64,000 nucleotides of DNA from Atopsyche davidsoni (Eukaryota > Arthropoda > Insecta > Trichoptera > Hydrobiosidae). The notes under the pieces were generated by a model. The model was not told the DNA's origin and searched no databases. It was given only the letters and a program-made list of their open reading frames with translations. The stretch's first letter is position 1. Each line of letters starts with the position of its first letter. Shown here in pieces: positions 9,517 to 21,669 of the stretch. Position numbers and translations under genes: made by a program. The DNA lies in contig JAILWY010000026.1 in assembly GCA_022113835.1 (NCBI GenBank), positions 13,915,001 through 13,979,000 on the forward strand, written 5' to 3'.

Positions 9517-11846
9517 ATTGACAGCCTAAAATTAAGACACATACAGTTTCTTTAATATTCAATATTACGTTTTTAGTTGTTTGATTTCTTGATACAATGC
9601 TGTATAAGAGTTGCAATATGGAATGAGAAGAACCCTATTATAATCAACATCTGAAATCACATATACGTATTTAGAAAATATCGTCGTATGCAGGCATATA
9701 TTAGAGCAAATGTTAGGGTACTGAATAACGTTTATTTGTTGGTTGTGTAGCAACTTATGTAAGCTATACTAAAATTTTAAACTTTTTTTATCGTACAGTT
9801 TTACACTTTTTCTAATGGATGAAAAAACTAAGAGTTTCATTCGTACAAGATTTTGCCCACTTATATAGCCGTACACCAATGATACAAGCACTTCCTGTGC
9901 CGTTTGTACTAATTCAATCGAAATATATTTCATTAACCCGTTATTGAAATATTTACAGCAGGACGCGGAGCTATTTCCAGCTGATCAATTATAAATAATT
10001 TCGCGATAAATTTCGCATCGATCTACTCTAAATTGAAAATTGGAAAGATTTGGAGGCTTGCGCGCGGCGCGGCGGGTGATTACATTCCCGGGGCCGCCGC
10101 ACGTCCCGCGGGATCGGGGCTTCATTAAGATTGGGTTCTATAAATTATTCTTATCGCATTCTTTGTGAAACAAAAGACAGCGCCTTTCAACTTTCCTTCA
10201 GGAGACTCGAGAGCTCAGGCCCCGGCCGTGCTATCTCGCCGCGAGACGCAGCGGCACTGTGCCGGCGCTCTCGCCGATCGCTCTTTTACTTTTTATTTGA
10301 AGCGAAAAAAAAAAAGAAACGGTCTCCACTTGGATGTAATTAGTTAATTTCAACTTGTGCATAAATCACAGTTTGAAAGGAATTTTTGATCTGATATACA
10401 TACGAATAGTTTCATAAATCAAGCACAATCGATGCTTTTGAGATTAATCGGAGTTTTGCGGTTAGTAATTAAGCTTTAAATCAAAAGTGAATTATTTACA
10501 GATGCAGTTTCGACATTTATTTTAAATTTATCGATTTATTATTGACAGAAAGTTTTTATAAAACATTATTCTTACATTCGCAAGGTCTCACGTATCAATT
10601 TCCGCTGCAGGTATCTTTAATTTTTTTGTTAAAATATATATTTTTTTAGAAGTTGTTAATTTAAATTTAATTTTTTTTAAGAAGTCCTAAATGCCCGATC
10701 GTGGGAAATTTCTAGATAAAGCTTAACAATTCTAAGGGAGAACAATGCTTTGGGTGATCTTCTCGGGAAATCTCTCAACTAATCCTAGTGTAGCCTCGCA
10801 GACATCCTTCGGTCATACTATCGTCGGCGGTTTCTCTTCATCTCTTTCGCAGGATAAGGTTTTAGAGCTGAAAACTCTTATACTCGGAGACACTGAAAGT
10901 TATATCAGAAGTACTAAAGAACAGAAATATAAAAATAACTGGAAGTTAAACGCAATTACCAGCAGCCTCAATTTAATACAGACAGACTTTGGAGTTTCTG
11001 AAAATATATTAATTGCTTCAGTTGAATTGTTTGTCTGTTTAACGATATATATATAAGGAAGACTTGAACCCTAATTTCAAATCAAGTTTTTAAGGTTCTA
11101 GATTAAACTTCAATATATACCAAATTAATAAAATTATTACTCTCGTTTTGAAAGTGTTGCTAACTAAATTTTAACGACGAAGGGGTGTAATCACTAGACA
11201 GCAAACTATTCATGTACGGCTTAAGATGAAAATTTATATAATAGCCAGGTTTACTTAAGGGAAAAAGCTACCGTTTTTTAGAGGCTTTCATTAAAATTTC
11301 ATATTAAAAGCACTTAAAATAGTTACCAAAACCAAATTTCTTTACGTTTTTTTAAGATATAAATAATATCAAGTAAGTAAACTTGACATGCAAAATGAAT
11401 TTATTAATTATATTTTAAGTTTTATTATGTGTATTTTCTTATTGCTCTTAGCAATCATCGCTGCATAAAATTTCAATAAAAATTGTACACTTCAGAAAAA
11501 AAAAAAGAAAGAAAACACCTTTCGTTGCGTAATTCAAGCAGTGGCGCATTCTTTCTCGCGAAATTCCAAAAAAAAAAAAACAGCTCGAAAGCCTCCGGAG
11601 CGACCGCGAACCACGGGCGGGAGACATACCCGCGCGGCTATATGCCCACACGAGTGCAGCGCCTCCTCGAAAAGAGGCGGAGTAAAACTTTACATTTTGA
11701 CCAATGATTTTGCCCGTAGAGCAAACTAATTATACTGATTTATGTGACCATTGTTCATTGTTATGCTCCCCGGGCCGGCCGCGCCGCCCGCCCGTCCCTC
11801 TGCGACGGGCGCCCGCCTCGGCCCGGACTCGCCTCATGCGCTGCGT
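9517..11846. other. Spacer with GC islands at 10050-10280 and 11765-11846
   Basis: Two CpG-rich islands and several A-runs (10305-10315, 11497-11508, 11569-11580). The open frames over the islands are Arg/Pro/Ala-rich and overlap on both strands, as expected from composition. The second island leads directly into the tandem array at 11847. The only ORF worth separate mention is at 10745. Confidence 0.55.
10745..11056 (+). CDS. Small ORF of unknown status, 103 codons
   Basis: ATG at 10745 in a good insect context (GAGAACAATGC), open for 103 codons in sequence that is not GC-rich, which makes it less trivial than island ORFs. The N-terminal third is rich in Ser and Thr, the middle is charged (KEQKYKNNWK), and the C-terminus is hydrophobic (LIASVELFVCLTIYI), which could be a short membrane segment. 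No family is recognised. No promoter or poly(A) signal is assigned. Chance remains the simplest explanation. Confidence 0.12.
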   Translation: MLWVIFSGNLSTNPSVASQTSFGHTIVGGFSSSLSQDKVLELKTLILGDTESYIRSTKEQKYKNNWKLNAITSSLNLIQTDFGVSENILIASVELFVCLTIYI

Positions 11847-12740
11847 GCGCGGACGTGTCACTCCGACTTGGGATGTAGTATTTCACATTAACACGTATTA
11901 GAGTAATCTCTTATGCTGGTAAGGTTGTTTTATTGTGACTGCTACTTTTTTGATAAATAAAATGTGTTTTTTTCCTGAATTGCCAAAATGGGTATGTGGT
12001 TCTGCGCGGACGTGTCACTCCGACTTGGGATGTAGTATTTCACATTAACACGTATTAGAGTAATCTCTTATGCTGGTAAGGTTGTTTTATTGTGACTGCT
12101 ACTTTTTTGATAAATAAAATGTGTTCAAAGGTCCGTTTTTTTCCTGAATTGCCAAAATGGGTATGTGGTTCTGCGCGGACGTGTCACTCCGACTTGGGAT
12201 GTAGTATTTCACATTAACACGTATTAGAGTAATCTCTTATGCTGGTAAGGTTGTTTTATTGTGACTGCTACTTTTTTGATAAATAAAATGTGTTCAAAGG
12301 TCCGGTTTTTTTCCTGAATTGCCAAAATGGGTATCGCGGACGTATCACTCCGACTTCGGATGTAGTATTTCACATTAACACGTATTAGAGTAATCTCTAA
12401 TGCTGCTAAGGTTGTTTTATTGTAACTGCTACTTTTTTGATAAATTTATCACTAAATGTGTTCAACGGTTCGTTTTTTCCCTGAATTGCCAAAATGGGTA
12501 TCGCGGACGTGTCACTCCGACTTCGGATGTAGTGTTTCACATTAACACGTATTAGAGTAATCTCTTATGGTGGTAAGTTTGTTTGATTGTAACTGCTACT
12601 TTTTTGATAAATTTATCAGTAAATGTGTTCAAAGGTCTGTTTTTTCCCTGAATTGTCAGAATGGGTCTGTGGATGTGCGCGGACGAGTCACTCCGACTTC
12701 GGGTGTAGTATTTCACATTAACACGTATGACAGTAAATGT
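11847..12740 (+). repeat. Tandem array, about 5.4 copies of a 157-175-bp unit
   Basis: Units start with (G)CGCGGACGTGTCACTCCGAC at about 11847, 12004, 12173, 12335, 12502 and 12677. The last is truncated after about 60 bp. Each unit continues through TTTCACATTAACACG and GATAAA and ends with CTGAATTGCCAAAATGGGT. Copies 1-3 are nearly identical apart from small indels. Copies 4-6 share changes (CTTCGG for CTTGGG, an extended GATAAATTTATCA), suggesting two rounds of amplification. Open frames crossing the array repeat the same 20-odd residues and are not genes. Confidence 0.9.
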
Positions 12741-14275
12741 ATTCGCAAGTTTATTATTATTATTTCACTCACTGTGATTGTTAATTTCAAAGATTTTATT
12801 CTAAAACAACGCTTTATTCTATACTTTTCATCAGAGTATTAAATATATATTTAAAAGTGTGACATATGTTACGAATTGTAATTGATTTTAATACTCCGAA
12901 TATCTTACAATAGAAATTCTAGATAAATGAGTACCTTAATACCAGTTAACATTTTTCGAACTATTTTCATCTTAGCATGAGAAAAAATCAGTTAACATGG
13001 ATCTTAATGGTTTTGACTGTAAAAAAAATATATTATCACATTGTTTAAGCTGGAGTACTTTAAAGTATGTATTTAAGCATTTAAAAAAATATTCAATAAA
13101 ACCCCATATGTATTTATTTATATGACGCTTTCTTATAAAAGTATTCACGTTTTGTCTCTGCAGTATTAGGTTCACTGTACCAAATATTGCAATACGAAAC
13201 GATAAATAAAAATAAAACCTGGTTTATTGTGACACATTTTAGAGCCTTTCGATCGATTCAGTTTTTTTACTGCCGAGATTAAAATATGATTTTTTATCGT
13301 AAGACTTTTACGATTCAAGATCTGGAGACGTGACCTAAGACACCTGTGAATATTAAGCAGTACTAAAAAAATGTTTGTTATACGATAATTCATCATATTA
13401 TGTATTCAAACTCTTAAAAAAAACATATTTTAAAATTATCAACACATAGTTAGATTTTTTATTTTGCGGTTTAACAAAACAATGCAAGAAATAGTTTTGA
13501 TTATATTTAATTATAGGTTTGTGCGGGAATATGAGGTTAGGTGTTTTTATTTACACAGCATTTTTGGTGTTAAAAATCTGATGATCAAAAGAAGTAGCGA
13601 TAGTAATTTATATGCGCAGTCCAGGTAAATAAATCCGCGATAAAAGACGAGGAAGCCATGTTAAATTTAAGGGGGCATATTGCACGCTCCCAGCCCGGAC
13701 AGGTCCTGCGCGGCGGACGGGTTTCCTTATAAAGGCAAAACAATGCGCACGATCTGCACGCATAAAGAGCGACGACTGACGCGCGGGCCACGGCGCATGA
13801 GTGCGCGGAGCATTCAACTGTCAGGCTACCTGAATCCGCACACGAGCAAAAAAAACCCGCAAGCGAAACTGCTCCTTACTGCGCACCGAGTCCTATGCGA
13901 GGTGAGGCTAGTTCGGCGCGCAGGCCCGGCGGGGAGTTGGGCCGTATTGACGAGGGTGGTGTCTGTCAGGACGCGGACGGCGCGGGGCGGTCCGATGCGC
14001 ACTGCATATGGTCACATGCGCGGCCCATGATTTGTATTGCAATGATCTCGGATGCGTTCGGTGGGACGGCGCTGCGTATAAACTTCTGCGCATTATGGAT
14101 GCTAAGTAATGCTGGAACGCGCAGGTGCCAGGCCTCGCCAAGCGCGGCCCGCGAGCTTCGGTGCGGTCCGCGCTGTTAAAATACTTTTACTGGCTAAAAT
14201 ATTCGGTAATTCGAGTGTTAGTGATGTGCTTTGGTAGTTTTGAAGTAGCCTGAGCGTGTTTAAAGGATCGGCAAT
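12741..14275. other. AT-rich spacer then a large GC-rich island (13680-14180)
   Basis: 12741-13670 is AT-rich without signal. The island at 13680-14180 is one of the longest in the window. It is open in several frames on both strands at once (for example 13680-14030 plus and 13908-14141 minus), so the ORFs cannot be taken as genes. No clean splice-site pair was found. It may be a regulatory element. Confidence 0.5.
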
Positions 14276-14305
14276 GATTGTGGTGGAATGTGGTTCCACC
14301 ACGAT
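14276..14305. other. Short perfect hairpin
   Basis: GTGGTGGAA (14280-14288) and TTCCACCAC (14294-14302) are perfect inverted repeats with a 5-nt loop, extended by partly pairing GAT/ATC flanks. No run of T follows, and this is a eukaryotic window, so it is not a bacterial-type terminator. Function unknown. Confidence 0.5.
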
Positions 14306-14589
14306 CCTGCTAATCAGATCTAAACACCAGAGCTTTGTAAGGGTAATGATTATAAAATAATGATATTGGGCAACAGCAATACGCAGACTTTTCCTTACAA
14401 TGAGGTGTAGAAAAATTTTTCCAATTAGAAAACCATGAACACTGGCTCAGCATTAGTATATGCTCAGTGAAATGTGAGGAGGAGGCACTTGATGAAAAAT
14501 ACTTTTTTTTTTCAATTTTGTTCAAAATTTCATTCAATAAATGAACACATTTGAGATTTTATCTCACAGGAATCACAAAATGAATATCA

Positions 14590-14930
14590 CCGGAACGAGA
14601 AGGCGGCGGCACTTCATAGATACATTTTTTTCCGATAAATTCGCGCGTTTTACTTCGCCGGTCCGAGAGGCGCAATAAAACTATTCCGAAGTTATTGTCC
14701 GTAAAAGAGTATCGGCGGATAAAACCGAGCAAGTAACGACTCGCCCGGGCGCGAGTACAGTCCGTCCGGCAATAATTGCGGTCCCCTGTAGGAGCGGGCC
14801 GGGATTAGCATAAATGGCAGCCGTCACATAAACCACGCATGACATCCTCAGCTGAGGGAAGTACAGGAGACCTGCCCGGCGCCCATTCACGTGCAGGCGA
14901 TATGTTAATTCAGCCGGCTCAGTTGCCATC
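14590..14930. other. GC-rich island
   Basis: CpG-rich block just upstream of the candidate 27-nt microexon. An 82-codon minus frame (14681-14929) is open but has no family resemblance. The block may be an intronic regulatory element. Confidence 0.45.
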
Positions 14931-14973
14931 GATAATTTCTTACCATCACGAATTGTGAATCTTTTATTTGCAG

Positions 14974-15000
14974 CAGTATACCCGCGGGCGCCTCGCTCTG
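14974..15000 (+). CDS. Candidate 27-nt microexon
   Basis: The acceptor CTTTTATTTGCAG ends at 14973 and the donor GTAAGTATCG starts at 15001. Both match insect consensus well. The 27 nt between them are about two thirds G+C while both intron flanks are AT-rich, so composition changes exactly at the splice borders. All three plus frames are open. In phase 0 it adds nine residues (QYTRGRLAL). Its length is a multiple of three, as for an alternatively used cassette. The host gene is not identified, and a chance pairing of splice sites cannot be excluded. Confidence 0.35.
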
Positions 15001-18000
15001 GTAAGTATCGAAAATTATACGAAAATTTGCGTACCCATGCGTATGTATGTAAAATATTTTTTACGGATGATAGTTGCAGATTCTATAGATTCGCATTTAA
15101 CACTCACTTGTACTCTTTATACTCATAATAACCTATATTCGATTGTATAATTTTATTATAGCAAAGAATCTTCTATCATCGAGGAGTATAATGTTTGAAT
15201 ATTTGTTGCATCGTTGATATACTCGTAAATGTATAATTGGAAATTTATCACAAAATATTTAACGTAGGCATCTATTTTACAAAAAGCGCACAGCAGCGCA
15301 ACCTGCACTGTCTTCTCTTTAATATTTCATTTCAAGCTGATTAGTTTCTTCTTTGCCTACGATCTCTCAAATGTAAACGTGAACTTTCATGTCGACTTAA
15401 TTTATAATCTTTGAGTATGAATATCCCCTGCTCGTTTAATGAACGCAAATAAAAATAATAAACATGTAATATGTTTTGCACAAGGACACGCAGGTTTTAA
15501 TTAAAGTAAATAGTGAAAATTAATTTTATCTAAAACTGAAAACTGAAGCGTAAATATTATATACAATATGATTGATATGATGTTAATTACCTGGTACACA
15601 GAATTTTACATGTAATTAAGTTATAATTATTACTTTATATTTAATCATACCTATTTAGTTAATTTTTAAATGAGACCAATAGTTATACAAATAACGAACA
15701 TTACAAGTATCACCAAAAGCAAATAATAATCACTCACACTCTAAAAATACGAATAAAATAAACCTGATATTTTTACGTTTTGTACAAGTGTTGCGAATTC
15801 CGTGTCGTTAATTTTTAAAAATATTGCTACTTTACCAAGTAGTCTTAACCTTTAATACGGTGTGAATCAATATTCAAATCCCTCTGATTAAAATAATAAA
15901 AATTATACGCAAGATCTTTTTATGTTGAAGAATGAATATGTATTTGTGGCGAGCGACCCATACAAACGCATTGATAACTGAATTGGTTTGTCTTGTTATT
16001 CAATGAATAATACCACTTGTCTAGATTTAGAACTCACTGTAAGCTATAGAAAAGTACAAAGATAGTCCAGGTTTCTAGATTGCATTAAAAGTCAGAAGAT
16101 ACGTATAAAAAAACGGGTGCGTCCTTGCTCGTCTGGTCTCCGAAGGTGCGTGCTCAAGCGCCCTCGGAGGTGAGGAGTGGACCCGGCCGGACTCGATCAC
16201 CCGTCCTGGTACTCGCGGCAGGCTCGGCCGGAGCCAGGAGGGGGAGGGGACCTCAGACTCCTCCCAGTGACGTGATCAGTGTAGAAATTCAAAATGTCGG
16301 ACAGAGCCGCCGCGACTTGCGAATGCTGTTTGCGTTCGCCGTCTCGCAAGAAAATGACCGCGTGCTCGGCATTGTTCCTGTCGGAGCGAGTATCGGCGGA
16401 GATGGCATACACAAGGAAGAACATTTCTTTGTTTTAAACTGATGATTCAATACTTAGATAAACTTAAGCCAAATAGTTAAAAGCTCGAGACTACTATTTA
16501 CAAAATTACAAAGCTCGCTTTATCATTCGAGAAACTTTTTGATTTACAATCAAATACAAACATTTTTACTTTCAAATATTATGTATGGAAAAGCAATGAT
16601 ATATATGCAATAATATATATATTTACCTGATTTCTTTTTGTCAATCATGTATATATACATTACATGTTTGAAAAAATATATTTAGTACCAGAAACGTGTT
16701 CACTGCTTTCAAATGCACTATTAATTTAGATACTGTACTTTTCAGCATCATATCAAATTTTATTATGTAACAATCGAACTCTGTTGGGTAACTTTTTGTA
16801 GAAATATCTATTATCTAGTTAAATGCTCTATATAAGCAAAATTAAATATTCAGTTAAAAGCCTACAGTTAAGACACAGCTTAGAAAGCCATTTATAAGGT
16901 GGCCACCAGGACAAAGAGTCGTAAGTGCGCCGGTACACCGCCACGGCATCTGGACACAAGTTGTCGCACAATCGCGCCCAAGAAGCGAGCCCTGCCTAGA
17001 TCGGATAATAGTTCCCCGTATGTTCCGACTCTAAATGGAGCGGACATTGCCTCGGAAGCAGAAGAAAACATGTCCTCGTCACGACAAGCCCGTGGACTGC
17101 GCTGGCGGACTCGAGCCGCACTGGGAGCAATCGATGACCACTCTGGATAAGCTTCATCTGATGACGAAGTAGCAACAGCTGAAAGTATTTGTATATTCCT
17201 AAGTATATATTTTTTCAGAAGTTTTTGGTTCTGTGTAAATATACAAATTTTCATCACCAAATTCTAATCACTCTAATCAAAGTGTTTTATAGAGGCTATC
17301 GAAATTTTCCAAATCTAGTTATAACACGAAAACAAACTTCTAAAGTCTCCTTTGTGGAACTACTTGCTAATAGAAGTAATTTTTAAGTACGCATTTGAAA
17401 TTATTCATTGACATTTTTTGTAGAGTTCTTTATCGAGTTTCTATACACGATTATTTCTATTGCTGTGCTCGAAACAAGGTTATCTCGTCGTCAATCAACA
17501 ATCCATCAAGCCGGCCTGCACCCGGGCTGAATGGGAGCAGCCCCTGACGGGATCCGCCGTCCGATTCATTCACACAACAGACCGGCGATGGAGAGACGCG
17601 ACGGTCCGACGGGGTGGGAGCACTTCCTCGTCATACTCTTTATTTTGTCAAACGACAAACAAACTGCCTGGGCCTATCGGACCCGACGATCTGCTCTGAG
17701 CGGCGAGTCGTGGGCCGCCATGTTGGAAGCCGTTGATTGTGCGGATTGCCTGGAAGCGGCAACTGGATTCGAACAAAGACCGCTTTAAAAAAATGATAAA
17801 TACAATTTAATGGATTGATACTTCTAGCGCTTTAAGCTTTTACGACAGTATAATCAATATAATTTCTATATATATATTATACGGATTTAGAAACATAACC
17901 GAGGAACTCTGATATCTTGCATGTTTCCTGAACTTATTTGTGAATTTAATATTCAGTTAAAACATGTTAATTTTTTAAACTCTACATTTAAATACCCTGC

Positions 18001-18983
18001 TTGATAATGATGGTATAACGTATCCATAGTTCAAAACAGTAAAAAAGTATCAAATAAATGTCGAGTACAGAAAGAAAAAAATATATGTAACGCATAAATC
18101 ACAGGTGGGTTTTTAAATTTATTTACAAAAGAACTGCTTTTAAATAAATAATTATCCTCATAGAACCATTCCTATAGAACCCCAGCAATATCTTTTATAA
18201 TTAACGTTCAAAAATTACACATCCGTGAAAGTCGAACTATTTGTAGAATGCATAATTAGAAAAAAATACTACCAAGCATATCCGAATTTATTGTATCTGT
18301 CCTTAAGTAAAATTATTATTTAAATTATACGCAATCAGAAGTCCAGAGTCGAATAATTTACAAGGTGTCGCGAGCTCTGAATTTATGAAGCCGCGTATTA
18401 TTAATAAGAGTATCGGGATCGGCTTTTCATTATTTAAAATGCACCGAGCCGGCTGCAGGCACTCCGGTCAATCATGCATTTTATTGGTGTCGTCATACTG
18501 TAAGAAAACTGCACTACTTGCAAAATACCTGTGGGACGAATCGAGTCATATTTTATGTCTCAATACTTCGTAAAAATAACTTGATGTACTATATTAAAAT
18601 ATACGTTATTTCAATTATCAAACAATGTACATAAATAAATAACTGAAAAAATTTCTTAGAAAAAACATGCGATTGCAGAAATGTTTGTAATCTAGTTAAA
18701 ATATGTCAAGTAAATCAATTAGTAAATGTATTTTCTTGGGTTCAATTACAAAAAAATATTTTAACGAAAAGAAGTGTATGGAGGTGCTATTCTAGTATAT
18801 CTACGACCAACCCTTGCATTATTTGACAATAAAGTACAAATTCATCAAATAATGTAGCTATCACTTTTTGGAAAACTATTACTTATTTGCTGAGTTAAAT
18901 AAACTATAGTTATTTTTTTATATATACTCAAACGATTAAGATATTGATATCAATATTACTGATAATGCTTGTCTAAATGTTAA
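15001..18983. other. Spacer with GC islands at 16120-16420, 16900-17150 and 17510-17790
   Basis: 15001-16100 is AT-rich and empty. The three islands carry frames of 75-122 codons on both strands. None shows a domain, and none has a convincing acceptor and donor pair. The frame at 16125-16442 (plus) is Arg/Ser/Gly-rich. The segment near 16923 contains GTC|GTAAGT, a weak donor. 17790-18983 is AT-rich with nothing recognised. Confidence 0.5.
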
Positions 18984-19115
18984 ACGTAGCAATAAGTCGC
19001 GCCACTAACTTGCGGCTAGTCAATAGCGTCCCTTTATTTTGGGAAATTTTTACAGGACGCTATTGGCTAGCTGCAAGTCGGTGACGCGATTTGTTGCTAC
19101 GTGTGTAAAGGGCTT
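18984..19115. mobile_element. Inverted-repeat MITE
   Basis: Arms of 48 nt (18984-19031 and 19055-19102) are inverted copies with few mismatches: ACGTAGCAATAAGTCGCGCC on the left and GGCTAGCTGCAAGTCGGTGA in the right arm, separated by a 23-nt AT-rich loop. The right end continues as TACGTGTGTAAAGGGCTT then TCAA. This resembles the right terminus of the element at 57352 (TACGTGTGTGGAGCGC then TTAA), so the two probably belong to one group of TTAA-targeting, piggyBac-like MITEs. The left outer terminus is missing here. Confidence 0.65.
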
Positions 19116-20108
19116 TCAATGAATTGGTATTTTAACAATGAGGAATCGATGTAAATGTAAATTGTCTCAAAATGGATAGATGTGTACTCTAAATCCATCT
19201 TGTGGAAACAAGGTGTGGTATGTTGAGATTTTTGGTCAGGTGTGTTCCGCGGCTGCCTCCCATGCATCTCGACGGTCCAGTCCTGTCCGCGGCTATCGTC
19301 ACTCGCATCTCCCAGCACGTGGGAGTCCTTATCCTCTGCCGGGTCCGGCGATATCTGTCACCGGCCGCCGTCTCGCGGAGGAATTAATATGAAGCCTGAA
19401 CATCGAGCCTCGCTCTCCCACCTCTGCCATTAGCTGCATAAGTGACGGTATTGAAGATGGCGTCTCAGCGGGAATTGCAGATCAAGTTATATATTTTATG
19501 CATTTTGTTTTCATACTAAACCTAATCTTTAAAATAATAAAATGAAATGTTGTACATCGATTTAGTTGTTACGTCGTTTTATTTTTATGCCGCAATGCTT
19601 AACTGTGATAAATCCTTGTTTATTGACATTTTTATTATTATTAGAAGAATAACAGAGCACGATTTATTTTCGGACTTTTCTGTTTATTTGTAATCTTACT
19701 TTTAAATTCAATTAAGTCAAATGCAGTCTACCGCTATTTCATGTTTACCAATTCAAATTTATTAAAAAATATATAATATCTATGCCTCTCTGTTGGTCGT
19801 TATATCGAGTCATTTTGTGTGCATGCATAACTCATGTTCAAGATGTATTCAACATTTCATAATCCGTTTTATGTACGATTCCTCTAAATATTTATATCCC
19901 CAGTAACAGATTCATTGCAGTGTTGTCTTCCTCACAACCAGAAGTGAACTTTTAAAACGACATTATAATATCTAATACGAAATGCTAAGCGCAGCAGGGC
20001 CGGAGTCGCCGCACAGCAACAGGACACGCGGCGTGTGCAGGTATACGACTGTTTAATGCTCGCTGCGGGCACAGGTGGCGGAGGGGCCGCCGTTCGTGAC
20101 GAGAGATA

Positions 20109-20158
20109 GCCCCGCCGCCCCGCCGCCCCGCCGCCCCGCCGCCCCGCCGCCCCGCCGC
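20109..20158 (+). repeat. Short tandem repeat (CCCCGCCG)n
   Basis: About six head-to-tail copies of the octamer CCCCGCCG inside a GC island. The same octamer is repeated at 40097-40140. The complementary strand is G-rich with regularly spaced G runs. On the minus strand it gives a Gly/Arg/Ala repeat in an open frame that I do not regard as coding. Confidence 0.85.
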
Positions 20159-20613
20159 TCGCGAGCCCTCACGAATCCGCGATACCGCCCTCTCGTCTTT
20201 ACTTAGCATAATCGCAGCGCTAATGCTCGCTCTGTGGGCAGAGCCGTCGATCCCCGATACTGGGCGGCCGCAAGCATGCCGCCGGGTAGCTTCTACGCTA
20301 CCGTCCCTGCATCTATTAGAAGCCTAATGAATAAAAGACATTTGACAAAAGGTTGTTTTAGAAGGTTGAAAATTTAACGGTCTCCGACGGCTCCCGGGGT
20401 ACTTTGTACAAGAAGGAGCGCAAAGTAGCCAAGACCAGAAATGTTGGGATGATTATTGTACCCCATCCCTAGCCCTATAATATTTAAAATCTAAATACAA
20501 TATGTGTTGTTAGTCATATAAGCCAGTTACTGTTCCTTTATAATAACTAGGATGTCTTGAATTTATATAAACTCAGTCAAATCACTAAGTTACCACCCGC
20601 CCACCATCCCAAT

Positions 20614-20629
20614 CCCCCCCCCCCCCCCC
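20614..20629 (+). repeat. Poly-C run (16 C)
   Basis: Sixteen consecutive C residues followed by ACACTGTTATACTGTTATA. Such runs are prone to length error in sequencing and polymerase slippage. Confidence 0.85.
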
Positions 20630-20908
20630 ACACTGTTATACTGTTATATTGTTATGTTACCTAATTTTAATATTTAATATTTATTTCAACTCATACTACA
20701 AAAGGGTTTTTAACACATATTTTCCCTTCCATCAACTTGAAACATAAACTTAAGAACCACATAAGACATATAATTGTAAGCCCCTGAAACTGCGCACAGT
20801 ACCCGGGGCAGGAAATACCGTATTATAAGACATAGCCCTAAGAAGTATTGTAACCTATTATATTTAACTAAATAAAGAATCTTGATTAAAAAAAACAACT
20901 TTTTAGAC

Positions 20909-21669
20909 CAGAGGTGTCAAACTCAATTTTGCAGAGGGCCAATTATTAAATTTAGAATGTGTAGGCGGGCCAGATTCAAATAAAAAAAATGTACTGAATT
21001 ATTATAACATTTTATTTATTTAATTGTTAAAAATCATATCAAAGTTATAAAAGAGGGTAATTATTTTGAGTTCGAGGATCCAGATACCTGACTTCTCTTG
21101 TTTTTGACAAGCTCAGGTATCATATTCGTTGTAATTATTTTAAGAATTGATTGGAGTTGTTCATTCGAAAGTCTTGTGCGATGTTTGTTCTTATTTATTT
21201 TCATGACGGAAAACATCTGCTCACATAAATAGGTACTACCAAACATGCACAGAATGCGTGCTGCATGCTTTTATAATTCCGGGTAGTTATCCAAACTCTT
21301 GAAATATTGTGTATAAAATATAAGAGCGTTAATCTCTTTAAATTTTTCTTTCATAATACTGTCTGATTGAAGATCTATCAACTCCATTTGCAAATGAACT
21401 GGTGTCTGTGAAGCTTTAAAATTGAATGGATTGTTGAAAATTGGGAATTTCATTTCATTCATTTTGTAGAAATCTTCAAAACGATTGTTGAATTCCGAGA
21501 TCAGATTTTGCAGAAGTTGAGAATATTGATCCATTTTTTTTTGGTTCACTGTGCCAAATGATTTTAAATGAGGGAAATGATCCGAAGTTTGATTTTTTAC
21601 CTGATTTTCCCACAGCCTCAACTTTGTTTCAAAGGCTTGAATACATGAATACATTTGAGTGACAATCAA
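20909..21669 (-). mobile_element. 3' part of a dead hAT transposon
   Basis: The left border CAGAGGTGTCAAACTCA (20909-20925) followed by GAGGGCCAATT is a terminal sequence typical of a group of hAT elements whose transposases resemble GTF2IRD2/ZBED-type proteins. The minus-strand transposase remnant reads toward this end. No matching right terminus (GAGTTTGACACC) was found within the next few hundred bases, so the 5' half is missing. The 8 bp outside the terminus (TTTTAGAC) cannot be tested as a duplication without the other end. Confidence 0.7.
21061..21669 (-). pseudogene. hAT transposase, C-terminal fragment, broken
   Basis: Two minus frames, 21669-21274 and 21246-21061, are in the same register and separated by one TAA at 21273-21271, so together they form one reading of about 200 codons with a single nonsense mutation. 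Upstream of 21670 two consecutive stops follow and similarity fades. The C-terminal part contains MFGSTYLCEQMFSVMKINK followed by R-S/T-R-L-S-N-E-L-type residues, the hAT dimerisation region (family knowledge). The part before it (PHLKSF, LLQNLISEFNNRFEDF) fits the same GTF2IRD2/ZBED5-like group. The zinc finger and the first two catalytic acidic regions are absent. Not functional. Confidence 0.78.

Larger units (their letters stand above)
19116..20908. other. Spacer with GC islands at 19210-19440 and 19985-20340
   Basis: Both islands are CpG-rich and have short Arg/Ser/Pro-rich frames only. 20340-20580 is of mixed composition. Near 20614 there is a run of 16 C followed by three copies of a CTGTTATA-like unit. 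Nothing in the rest is recognised. Confidence 0.5.

Noticed and set aside
11704..12842. ORFs crossing the 157-175-bp array with repeated peptide ends
   Set aside because: The repeated peptide is a by-product of the tandem DNA repeat; frames break between units.
13680..14180. Several overlapping ORFs of 66-116 codons in a GC island
   Set aside because: Frames on both strands and in several registers are open at once, as expected from few A/T-rich stop codons. No domain or splice-site pair.
14278..14303. Hairpin read as a terminator
   Set aside because: The window is eukaryotic and no T-run follows the stem.
16897..17260. Overlapping plus (83-codon) and minus (122-codon) ORFs
   Set aside because: Opposite strands of the same island; no motif, and the minus frame continues into AT-rich low-complexity sequence.
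17766..17775. GTTCGAATCC on the minus strand, a perfect B-box core
   Set aside because: No T-stem pairing and no other tRNA part nearby.
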